Below, piece after piece: positions 6,765 through 12,032 of a DNA stretch of 12,045 bases (positions are counted from its first letter, which is position 1; each line of letters starts with the position of its first letter). The notes beneath the pieces were generated by a model. It saw only the letters and a program-made list of their open reading frames with translations, did no database searches and was not told where the DNA came from. The position numbers were made by a program, and so were the translations under genes. This DNA is from Candidatus Aenigmatarchaeota archaeon. Its GTDB lineage: Archaea > Aenigmatarchaeota > Aenigmatarchaeia > GW2011-AR5. The stretch covers positions 1-12,045 of the forward strand of contig JACQIE010000046.1 in assembly GCA_016198645.1 (NCBI GenBank), given 5' to 3'.

Positions 6765-7013
6765 ATGAAAGTTCTCAGCGAAGAAGGCGACATGCTCAAG
6801 ATGGAAGTGGATGACTTGACGCTGGCGAACCTTATCAACGAAAACCTCTGGAAGCAGAAAATAGATTATGCCGCGTGCAACCTCGCGCATCCTTATCTCG
6901 CCAAGCCCGTTCTGACAGTGAAGGCGAAGAACCCGGCGAAAGCAGTCAAAGACGCAGCTGAACAGGCACTCGCCGACGTGCAGGAACTGAAAAAGAAGTT
7001 AGCCAAGGCGTGA
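6765..7013 (+). CDS. rpoL: DNA-directed RNA polymerase subunit L (Rpo11)
   Basis: Small assembly subunit of archaeal RNA polymerase, homologous to eukaryotic Rpb11 and to part of bacterial alpha; it pairs with Rpo3. The protein is 82 residues. The family pattern is seen as LTLANLINENLW (18-29), the DYAACNLAHPYLAKPVLTVKA segment (34-54, with the conserved HP at 42-43) and a C-terminal amphipathic helix rich in Ala and Lys. The usual HT in the N-terminal motif (GEDHTL-like) is replaced by DDLTL, so it is a divergent member. The ATG is preceded by a TATA box at the leaderless distance and no Shine-Dalgarno site. It is a single-gene unit ended by T runs. Confidence 0.88.
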   Translation: MKVLSEEGDMLKMEVDDLTLANLINENLWKQKIDYAACNLAHPYLAKPVLTVKAKNPAKAVKDAAEQALADVQELKKKLAKA

Positions 7014-7029
7014 TTTTTGCGGTATTTTT
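7014..7029 (+). terminator. Double T-run terminator of rpoL
   Basis: Two runs of five T (7014-7018 and 7025-7029) begin directly after the rpoL stop codon. T runs are the intrinsic archaeal termination signal. The end of the convergent downstream gene is at 7040. Confidence 0.55.
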
Positions 7030-7039
7030 AAGCGTCTGT

Positions 7040-7288
7040 TTATCCGTGAATTATCTTTTGGATGAATAACCCACTTCTCGATTCGCCATTTTCTGTACGC
7101 CAGCCGTAATTAAAAAGCGTGAAATGCTCAGAACGCCCGCTGCCAAATTGATTCACATCAACAGGCTTCCTGTCATTCGTGACCATTTCATCCATATACC
7201 GGATTGCGTCTGTTTCAGTGCATTCATAATAGTGCACGGTCTTCCCTGCTTTTTCATAGTAGTCTATCAAGTCTGCGACTGTCGTCAT
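7040..7288 (-). CDS. Small protein of unknown function (82 residues)
   Basis: No family is recognised. The protein starts MTTVADLIDYYEKAGKTVHYYE and has a mixed alpha/beta look: an N-terminal helix, a short strand with aromatic residues, then DRKPVDVNQFGSGRSEH, TLFNYGWRT and a C-terminal SGLFIQKIIHG. There is no signal peptide, membrane segment or cysteine pair (a single Cys). The open frame extends to a TTG at 7309, but that codon lies right beside the TATA-like box TTTAAATT (minus strand, 7318-7311), which is 30 nt before the ATG at 7288; ATG 7288 is therefore the start and the message is leaderless. It converges with rpoL. Confidence 0.6.
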   Translation of the reverse strand: MTTVADLIDYYEKAGKTVHYYECTETDAIRYMDEMVTNDRKPVDVNQFGSGRSEHFTLFNYGWRTENGESRSGLFIQKIIHG

Positions 7289-7439
7289 GGCTTTTACGAT
7301 ATTCCGCAAGAATTTAAACGTATTATTATTTTACAACCCGCTCATCGAAAGCCGCCACGGGAGAGAGACAAAGGCGGGTTAACGTGCACTAACTAAACGG
7401 TAAACAAGTACAACAAAGACTTTTTCGTAAAGTTGGGTA

Positions 7440-7465
7440 TACGAGGAATTCAACGATTCCTCGTA
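7440..7465. other. Perfect 10-bp hairpin at the edge of repeat copy B
   Basis: TACGAGGAAT and ATTCCTCGTA pair completely around the loop TCAACG. The right arm is the first part of repeat copy B; the left arm is absent beside copy A. It could be an element end, an RNA hairpin or a protein binding site. Confidence 0.55.
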
Positions 7466-7533
7466 ATAAAGCCAAAGGCAAACCTGCCCCGTCAAAAATC
7501 GAACTGTACATGGTGAGGCATTTCCTTACTAAC
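7456..7533. repeat. Intergenic repeat, copy B (~78 bp)
   Basis: Partner of 3944-4023 in the same orientation. Shared blocks include CCTCGTAATAAAGCC, a GCCC(C)GTC block and the closing ACTAAC. It starts, read on the minus strand, 57 nt after the tfs stop codon. Both copies therefore lie shortly downstream of the 3' end of a minus-strand gene. One base more in its C run (GCCCC against GCCC) and three fewer in a T-rich part distinguish it from copy A. Confidence 0.6.
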
Positions 7534-7590
7534 GCCTGCCACGAGCAACTCGACGCACAGTTGTGCGTCATACGCCATATGGCGGGTAGT

Positions 7591-7932
7591 TTACTTATAC
7601 TCTCTCCAGACCTTCTTGCACTTCGTGCAGCGGAAGAACTGCGTGGGCGGTTCGTCGTCGCCCTTCGTCTGCTGCATCCACCAATAAGCTTTCTTGTTGT
7701 CGCATTTATCGCACTTCGCGTTGGTTATCGGGAGCGTGGTCACGTCGCTCTCAAGGACTATAACGTTATTCGCGCGCCCCACGGTTTCGGTTATTTTCAC
7801 GGCCTTGACGGGTTTCTTCATCACGCTTCCGCAGGAGCGGCACTTTAACTGCATCGAAGTGCGCCCCTTTTCCGGCATCATTATCGAGCCGCATTTGGAG
7901 CAGAATTCTATGCTTCCCTTTTTCGCGTTCAT
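7591..7932 (-). CDS. tfs: Transcription cleavage factor TFS (TFIIS/Rpb9-like)
   Basis: Archaeal TFS stimulates the RNA cleavage activity of backtracked RNA polymerase. From ATG 7932 the protein is 113 residues, the usual size. The N-terminal zinc ribbon uses C11, C14, C31 and C34; the C-terminal TFIIS-type ribbon uses C74, C77, C102 and C105. The acidic catalytic hairpin is present as GDDEPPTQFF, with D93-E94 at the position of the DE pair of TFIIS, so it should be active rather than an inhibitory paralogue. The frame reaches an ATG at 7962, but that lies only about 10 nt from the TATA-like box and would put the start upstream of the expected RNA start; 7932 also places the first cysteine pair near the N-terminus. 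It is divergent from an AbrB-type gene. Confidence 0.92.
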   Translation of the reverse strand: MNAKKGSIEFCSKCGSIMMPEKGRTSMQLKCRSCGSVMKKPVKAVKITETVGRANNVIVLESDVTTLPITNAKCDKCDNKKAYWWMQQTKGDDEPPTQFFRCTKCKKVWREYK

Positions 7933-7963
7933 ATAGTCCAAGCGTATTAACTGCCATGGCATC

Positions 7964-7975
7964 TTTTAATAATTT
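7964..7975. promoter_or_regulatory. Shared TATA-like core between tfs and the first AbrB gene
   Basis: TTTTAATAATTT is near-symmetric and is the only TATA-like stretch in the 73-bp gap. Read on the minus strand it starts about 40 nt before the tfs ATG (7932); read on the plus strand it starts about 41 nt before the ATT at 8006. Both messages would carry a leader of about 10 nt. Confidence 0.45.
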
Positions 7976-8005
7976 GTGTGGGATTAGAATGGGACGGGTG
8001 GGAGT

Positions 8006-8410
8006 ATTAGTTTCAACACCGTAAGATTGGATTCCAAGGGAAGAATTATAATACCATGCCAGCTTCGCGACTATCTCCGCCTGAAAGAAGGCACGCCGCT
8101 CATAATAGCCAACAACGAGAGCCGCGAGCTTAGAATAATCCCGCTTCTCGACACGACTGTTTACGTGGAAACCGTTTTTCTTGACAGCGTGGGCGCGCTT
8201 TCGAAGCTGATAGACGCCGTTTCGCGGCGCAAGGGCGAAATATTGATGAGTTCTTCCAAGGTAATGGAGCGCGGCAAAGTCGCGGAGTGGAGCGCGATAA
8301 TAGACGCCTCTTCCTGCAACGTAGCTAAACTGGAGGAAGAGCTGAAAAAGCTCAGCATAGTAAAAAGAGTGAAGATGAGCAGGAATCCCGACATTTCTAA
8401 TTCAAAATGA
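8006..8410 (+). CDS. AbrB-like DNA-binding protein with C-terminal ACT-like domain (first paralogue)
   Basis: Probable transcription regulator. The N-terminal swapped-hairpin AbrB domain shows VRLDSKGRIIIPCQLRDYL; the C-terminal half (from about residue 56) has the ACT-like pattern FLDSVGALSKLIDAV, a central strand EWSAIIDASS and a final helix-strand LEEELKKLSIVKRVKM. ACT domains usually bind small ligands such as amino acids. The first conventional start is a TTG at 8027, which would begin inside the first beta strand at L-DSKGR. Extending in frame, the ATT at 8006 aligns residue for residue with M1 of the paralogue at 9090 (nine residues to the conserved Asp in both). A stop at 7985 blocks anything further upstream. 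So either an ATT start is used, or TTG 8027 is used and the domain is trimmed, or a base is missing. It ends 6 bp from a convergent gene. Confidence 0.75.
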   Translation: MSFNTVRLDSKGRIIIPCQLRDYLRLKEGTPLIIANNESRELRIIPLLDTTVYVETVFLDSVGALSKLIDAVSRRKGEILMSSSKVMERGKVAEWSAIIDASSCNVAKLEEELKKLSIVKRVKMSRNPDISNSK

Positions 8411-8416
8411 CGAAGA

Positions 8417-8659
8417 TTATTCGACTTTAACTCCGGGTATTTTTAGCAATTCTCTTAAGGTGCCGGCATCTATTTCTTTTCCCGGTTCATACAGGAAATA
8501 AACGGCATTCGTTTCACATAGGGGGACGGGATAACCGTTTCTTGCCAATACGGAAGCCACCAATCGATTAGCCAAATCCGTAGGCAGGACACCGCCGGGC
8601 ATTTGTGTCGGTTTCGGGTCAATTTCAATTACATATTGCATACTTCTCGATGGCTCCAT
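8417..8659 (-). CDS. Small protein of unknown function between two AbrB paralogues
   Basis: Not recognised. About 80 residues, with a short strand QYVIEIDPKP, then PTDLANRLVASVLARNGYPVPL, VYFLYEPGKEIDAGTLRELL and a terminal IPGVKVE. The layout strand-helix-strand-helix-strand suggests a compact alpha/beta fold with no membrane segment or metal ligands. Possible starts are GTG 8668, ATG 8659 and ATG 8641; a TATA-like ATATAT at 8660-8665 would favour 8641, while TTATGTAT near 8687 would favour 8659, so the start is uncertain. It is transcribed in the same direction as the second AbrB gene, 59 bp after it, and converges with the first. Confidence 0.55.
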   Translation of the reverse strand: MEPSRSMQYVIEIDPKPTQMPGGVLPTDLANRLVASVLARNGYPVPLCETNAVYFLYEPGKEIDAGTLRELLKIPGVKVE

Positions 8660-8718
8660 ATATGTCACTTAATGATGGAATACATAAGCGTTCGTCCGCC
8701 GGCTTTGCACAAAAATTC

Positions 8719-9090
8719 TTATTCGCTCACTCTGACCTGCTCTATTTCGCGTATCGATTCGAGTTTCTTCCTAAGTCCGTTGGCCGTTTCTTCCGGCAGG
8801 TAGACCAGTGCCTTCCACGTTCCGTCGCGGCTGCTCTCGCTCTTTATAATGTCCGCCTTGTACGAGCAGAGCACGTGCACGGTTTTCCGCAAACCCATGG
8901 AGAAATCAGTGAACTTGGCAGAGACTTCGGCGTTTCCCTGCTTTATGGATACCGGCGTCAGCGTTATTTCCCTGTTTCCCGACAGCTCCAGAATTATTTC
9001 GTCCCCGCTCGTCATGTCAGCCACGCTTCGCGCGCCAAGCGGCAAGGAGATGCGCCCTTTTGTGTCAACTTTCGTTTTGAAAACTTTCAT
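8719..9090 (-). CDS. AbrB-like DNA-binding protein with C-terminal ACT-like domain (second paralogue)
   Basis: Probable regulator of 123 residues. The AbrB motif VDTKGRISLPLGAR occupies residues 8-21; the C-terminal half holds VSAKFTDFSMGLRKTVHVL, KALVYLPEET and the final helix LRKKLESIREIEQVRV. The same order of strands and helices as in the protein from 8006-8410, including the closing helix followed by a V-x-V strand, marks the two as paralogues, but they are strongly diverged. The normal ATG at 9090 has TTATAAAT on the minus strand (9118-9111) starting 28 nt upstream. AbrB proteins of this size usually dimerise; a heterodimer with the first paralogue is possible. It is divergent from the large operon that begins at 9262. 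Confidence 0.8.
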   Translation of the reverse strand: MKVFKTKVDTKGRISLPLGARSVADMTSGDEIILELSGNREITLTPVSIKQGNAEVSAKFTDFSMGLRKTVHVLCSYKADIIKSESSRDGTWKALVYLPEETANGLRKKLESIREIEQVRVSE

Positions 9091-9110
9091 TTAAAGTAAT
9101 AGACATATTG

Positions 9111-9118
9111 ATTTATAA
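9111..9118 (-). promoter_or_regulatory. TATA box of the second AbrB gene
   Basis: The minus strand reads TTATAAAT, starting 28 nt before the ATG at 9090, with no Shine-Dalgarno site between. Confidence 0.5.
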
Positions 9119-9165
9119 GGACGTCTTAAAAAACCAACGAGAATATCTGTCACAAAATGCATAAT

Positions 9166-9215
9166 GACTACGGTCAAAAGCCGTAATATGTTATTGTTAT
9201 TTCCACAATATTACG
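9166..9215. promoter_or_regulatory. Inverted repeats upstream of the winged-helix operon, possible operator
   Basis: CGTAATAT (9182-9189) and its exact inverse ATATTACG (9208-9215) are 18 bp apart, centre to centre about 26 bp. Next to them, TACGG and CCGTA (about 9169-9185) form a second short inverted repeat around TCAAAAG. They lie 16-60 bp upstream of the TATA box of the gene for a winged-helix protein, the usual place for an activator or autoregulatory site. Confidence 0.35.
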
Positions 9216-9230
9216 AAACAAACAAAACCA

Positions 9231-9238
9231 TATAAAGA
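9231..9238 (+). promoter_or_regulatory. TATA box of the winged-helix operon
   Basis: TATAAAGA starts 31 nt before the ATG at 9262, which fits a leaderless transcript and fixes that start. Confidence 0.55.
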
Positions 9239-9261
9239 TTAGTGCAGTAATTAATGCAATC

Positions 9262-10176
9262 ATGAGCCACTTCGTAGAGCATTTGAGCACAGGCCAAAGG
9301 ATATATGATGCTATGCTTTTGGAGTCCCGGAACGCGGGCGTGCTGGGCAGCGACGTGGCGATGTCCATATTATCCGCGTTGTCCGAAGAAAACCAGTGCC
9401 CGATGGACGTGGCGCGGAAGCTGAAAATAAACGAGCAGAAGGTATATTATTATCTGCGCGGGCTGGAGAAAGCCGGCATAGTGAAGAAGGTCGGCGAGGA
9501 GCCGCGTTACGGTATGACGGCGAAGATATATTCGGTCGTTTCGCCCGTGGTCGCGATAAAGCTTCATGAGAAGGCGCGAGTCGTTCCGTCGTCTCCTGCG
9601 ACCGACGTGGCGCTTATCGATTTCTTCCATCCCTTTGTCGAAAACGGAGAACTGAACGCCAAGATAATTTTCGGCGATCCTTACCCGCACGGGGAGCATG
9701 GCGAGAGTGCGAAGGAAGGCGTTCATGCGTTTGACATTGCGATGCTTATCGGCGGGCTTGCAAGAAATATGGCTTTTCCGTCGTATCTCATAGATACGGA
9801 CGTGGAAGACAGGCATCTGAAAGATAATATTATACTCATAGGTAACGCAAAAACGAACACGATAATAAGAAAGATGGAACAGGAGTTGCCCGTCTCCTTT
9901 AAGGACAACAGGATAATTTCAAAGAAAACCAAAAAGGCATACGAAGGGCCGATAATAGGAGTAATTGCAAAAACGAAAAACCCGTACGATAGCTCCAAAA
10001 GCGTGCTGGTGATAAGCGGCATCAGAACACGAGGCATGAGAGCTGCCGTGTTGGCGATAACAACACAATATAATAAGCTTTTAGAGCATAGTGGTCATAG
10101 CGAATTTGTCAGAATAGTGGAAGGTATAGACAAGGATGGCGACAAAATAATAGACGATGTGAAAATATTGGAGTGA
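9262..10176 (+). CDS. Winged-helix protein fused to an S-layer C-terminal-like domain
   Basis: Putative transcription regulator of 304 residues. Residues about 33-80 form an ArsR-like winged helix (SDVAMSILSALSEEN, then MDVARKLKINEQKVYYYLRG, then LEKAGIVKKV) with a wing to about 95. Residues about 110-300 resemble the C-terminal domain of archaeal S-layer proteins: PFVENGELNAKIIFGDPYPHG at about 124-144, NIILIGNAKTN at 189-199, an IAKTKNPYDSSKSVLVISGI segment near 215-234, a following RGMRAAVLAI, and the closing GIDKDGDKIIDDV. There is no signal peptide or membrane helix, so this copy is cytoplasmic; the domain may act as a ligand sensor. The final Asp-rich DKDGDKIID looks like a calcium-binding loop. 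It is the first gene of a four-gene unit; its TGA is 2 nt from the next ATG. Confidence 0.7.
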   Translation: MSHFVEHLSTGQRIYDAMLLESRNAGVLGSDVAMSILSALSEENQCPMDVARKLKINEQKVYYYLRGLEKAGIVKKVGEEPRYGMTAKIYSVVSPVVAIKLHEKARVVPSSPATDVALIDFFHPFVENGELNAKIIFGDPYPHGEHGESAKEGVHAFDIAMLIGGLARNMAFPSYLIDTDVEDRHLKDNIILIGNAKTNTIIRKMEQELPVSFKDNRIISKKTKKAYEGPIIGVIAKTKNPYDSSKSVLVISGIRTRGMRAAVLAITTQYNKLLEHSGHSEFVRIVEGIDKDGDKIIDDVKILE

Positions 10177-10178
10177 AA

Positions 10179-10880
10179 ATGATGACTATAATGAACAGTC
10201 TACATACTGCCCGACAAATGTTACGGGTTGCAACGGGGCAGCCGCCGGCTATAGGCGAACAATATTACAAAAGAATAGCGGAGCGCATAGCCCGCGACAG
10301 AAACGGTTATCCAATTCTATGGACTCCCATGGCAACGGGAGGAGAAGCCGAAGGGGCAAAGATAGAAAGATATTTCGTCCCATTAGGGGTTCCCTATGCC
10401 GTGGTCCCTATACGAGAAAGAGACCGGCACTCCGGCTTGGTAACAAGCCCTACGCATACCGAAATGAAGGAGATTACAAAAGCGGCAATGCACAGACTGG
10501 GTAGCACAGGCATCGTCGCGGTCTACGTGGACGATTCCGCCTCAACGGCTTTGGACGCTGCAATCGTCCTTGCCGAGCTTTACAGGCTCAAGGGCGAAGG
10601 AATAAACATGGAAGGGATTAAATCAATGGTCATGTTCGACAATGTAGGAGGCGTTGCAGACTATTCAATGATAAGCCGTAGGCCGCCTGTTTTCAGTAAC
10701 ACAGGAGAAATGATGGCACTGTTTCGACAATACGAAGACAAGACAGATTTCTCGGCCGAAGTGTTAAGGAGAACGGGGTTGGAATTGCCGCCAGACAGCA
10801 GAGAAATTGTCACACGACTGATGGAAGAGTCCGCACAAAGAGAAAGAATGCTGGCGGCACTTGGGGAGATTGGAAGATGA
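10179..10880 (+). CDS. Phosphoribosyltransferase-fold protein with altered PRPP loop
   Basis: Protein of 233 residues with a type I phosphoribosyltransferase-like pattern. ILWTPMATGGEAEGAKIERYF (46-66) resembles the early strand and GG turn, PYAVVPIRERDRHSG (72-86) the flexible region, and GIVAVYVDDSASTALDAAIV (111-130) the PRPP-binding strand and loop. The acidic pair D118-D119 is kept, but the usual TTGGT-like loop is SASTAL, without glycines. It may therefore be a regulator or bind another phosphate compound. The ATG at 10179 has GGAG (10170-10173) 5 nt upstream; the GTG at 10173 and ATGs at 10182 and 10191 are less likely. It follows the winged-helix gene by 2 nt and overlaps the next gene by 4 bp, so the products are probably made together. 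Confidence 0.6.
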   Translation: MMTIMNSLHTARQMLRVATGQPPAIGEQYYKRIAERIARDRNGYPILWTPMATGGEAEGAKIERYFVPLGVPYAVVPIRERDRHSGLVTSPTHTEMKEITKAAMHRLGSTGIVAVYVDDSASTALDAAIVLAELYRLKGEGINMEGIKSMVMFDNVGGVADYSMISRRPPVFSNTGEMMALFRQYEDKTDFSAEVLRRTGLELPPDSREIVTRLMEESAQRERMLAALGEIGR

Positions 10881-11335
10881 TGACTGCCGATTCGCAGATA
10901 GTGCCACGGCTGAGAACAGAAGCGGCGCAGGCGCGGCTTTATGACTTCTTGCCTCCTGGGAGCGTCGTAGGATTGTACAGCTCTCCGTATGCCATGACGT
11001 ATATACCTTTTATACAAGCCACTATACACGGGCAGAATGAGAGGCATGTGGCTGAAATTCACGACATCCAGTACATAAAAGGGGTTGCAGATATTTACCG
11101 TGGAATGCAGTCGCTCACGAGAGGGCTAGTAGTTTTCAAGAATGACAGTGAAACCGTCGTGACTAAAGGCGCGGCAGGCGAACCCCTGACGCTGGGTAAA
11201 ATAATATATACCGGGGAACAGATAATGAGGCGAACAGGCAAAGCGAGGGAAAGCCTTGGTATCATAATATTAGAGCACGACCCGTTCGAGATTGTGAATC
11301 TCGACGAAGCGTTGCGCAGATATCCGTATCCGTGA
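10877..11335 (+). CDS. Protein of unknown function in a PRTase-HAD operon
   Basis: No family is recognised in this 152-residue protein. It has a mixed alpha/beta pattern with hydrophobic strands SVVGLYSSPY (29-38), RGLVVFKN (81-88), LGKIIYTGEQIM (104-115) and LGIIILEHDPFEIVNLDEAL (125-144), separated by charged loops; the aromatic-rich YSSPYAMTYIPF (34-45) is notable. There is no signal peptide, membrane helix or cysteine. The ATG at 10877 overlaps the previous stop as ATGA, and a second ATG follows directly; GGGGAG lies about 8 nt upstream. It has a 3-bp overlap with the GTG form of the HAD gene. Tight coupling on both sides suggests a complex or a shared pathway with its neighbours. Confidence 0.75.
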   Translation: MMTADSQIVPRLRTEAAQARLYDFLPPGSVVGLYSSPYAMTYIPFIQATIHGQNERHVAEIHDIQYIKGVADIYRGMQSLTRGLVVFKNDSETVVTKGAAGEPLTLGKIIYTGEQIMRRTGKARESLGIIILEHDPFEIVNLDEALRRYPYP

Positions 11336-11340
11336 TTAAT

Positions 11341-12015
11341 ATGAAACGCGGCATCATTTTCGTTGACCACGATAATTGTCTTATTTCGGAGCAGCCGAAT
11401 CTCGAGTTATATTCGCGGATAGCGCAGGAATACGGCGTTAGCCTGCCGCCGATGTCTCTCGCGCCTTACGTCGGGAACGGCTCTGAAATAAGAAAGCGTT
11501 TTGCGACGGATTATGGTGTCCCATTATCAGAACAGGAAGTGAACGCAATACGGCACGAAAGATACAGGGAAATGCTGCGAAATCATGAAATAGTTCCAAG
11601 AAATGAAGTGATTGAATTGGTGCACAGAATAAAGCGCGACGCAGGGAAGGATTTCTATTTGATATTATTGTCAACGTCTGGCAGTGACGTATTCGGCTAT
11701 ACGATTCCCCATATAGGGCTGCAGGACGCTTTTGATGAGCAGCTGTCATCAACGGACATGGGATTCGGAAGCAGGAAAGCAGACTCTTTCGCCTATGTGA
11801 TGAAAAAGTTAGGTTTGCCATGCGAAAATTCCGTGGCTATAGACGACTCTTCTCACGGCATAAAAGAAGCAAAAAGAGCGCGTCTTGCAGTCATAGCGGT
11901 GCCCAACGAACTCACGGCTTCTCAGGATTTATCAGTAGCGGATTTGATTTTGCCGCAGGAAGCAATTCCCCGTTTCGATGTAAATATCTTGTACAGATTC
12001 GCGAATCTGGGATAA
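11341..12015 (+). CDS. HAD-superfamily hydrolase (phosphoglycolate phosphatase/beta-PGM-like)
   Basis: Predicted cytoplasmic phosphatase of 224 residues with all four HAD motifs: motif I FVDHDNCL with nucleophile D9 and acid-base D11; motif II LLSTSG with S111; motif III SRKADSF with K146; motif IV VAIDDSSHGI with D168 and D169. Residues about 15-90 form an alpha-helical cap of the C1 type, as in phosphoglycolate phosphatase and beta-phosphoglucomutase. Motif I has N-C in place of the usual G-V/T after the second Asp. Its substrate is probably a small phosphorylated metabolite, possibly linked to the phosphoribosyltransferase-like gene upstream. ATG 11341 is chosen; a GTG at 11332 overlapping the previous stop as GTGA would add three residues and would couple translation, so it remains possible. 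Confidence 0.9.
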   Translation: MKRGIIFVDHDNCLISEQPNLELYSRIAQEYGVSLPPMSLAPYVGNGSEIRKRFATDYGVPLSEQEVNAIRHERYREMLRNHEIVPRNEVIELVHRIKRDAGKDFYLILLSTSGSDVFGYTIPHIGLQDAFDEQLSSTDMGFGSRKADSFAYVMKKLGLPCENSVAIDDSSHGIKEAKRARLAVIAVPNELTASQDLSVADLILPQEAIPRFDVNILYRFANLG

Positions 12016-12018
12016 TCG

Positions 12019-12032
12019 TTTTTAATATATTA
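12019..12032 (+). terminator. T run after the operon, possibly also the next TATA box
   Basis: TTTTT begins 4 nt after the HAD stop codon and runs into AATATATTA. The T run suits archaeal termination; the AT-rich remainder could be the promoter of a gene beyond the right edge. Confidence 0.4.

Larger units (their letters stand above)
7289..7590. other. Hairpin-rich intergenic region with repeat copy B
   Basis: About 300 bases without a convincing gene. From left to right it holds the TATA box of the small gene (7311-7318), a 7-bp inverted repeat AACCCGC/GCGGGTT (7335-7341 with 7374-7380), a perfect 10-bp hairpin (7440-7449 with 7456-7465, loop TCAACG), the repeat copy B (7456-7533), a perfect palindrome-like element GACGCACA-GT-TGTGCGTC (7552-7569) and the 12-bp palindrome CGCCATATGGCG (7573-7584). 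The last two lie just after the tfs stop codon. The 60-codon minus-strand frame across the region has no family resemblance. It may encode a structured RNA or be the trace of an element; I do not recognise an RNase P or SRP RNA core. Confidence 0.45.

Noticed and set aside
7456..7533. tRNA- or box C/D-like RNA in the repeat
   Set aside because: A GTTCGA stretch on the minus strand of copy B recalls a T loop, but it is not kept in copy A and no acceptor or anticodon stem, nor C and D boxes, can be drawn.
7389..7571. Minus-strand frame of 60 codons across repeat copy B
   Set aside because: The matching frame in repeat copy A is broken by a 1-nt difference and no family resemblance is seen, so coding is unlikely.
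7289..7590. RNase P RNA or SRP RNA in the hairpin-rich spacer
   Set aside because: The conserved core motifs of either RNA are not visible on either strand, and the region is short for them.
8605..9099. Plus-strand open frame of 164 codons
   Set aside because: Lies over the second AbrB gene and the small gene before it; composition is shadow-like and it has no promoter at the spacing seen elsewhere.
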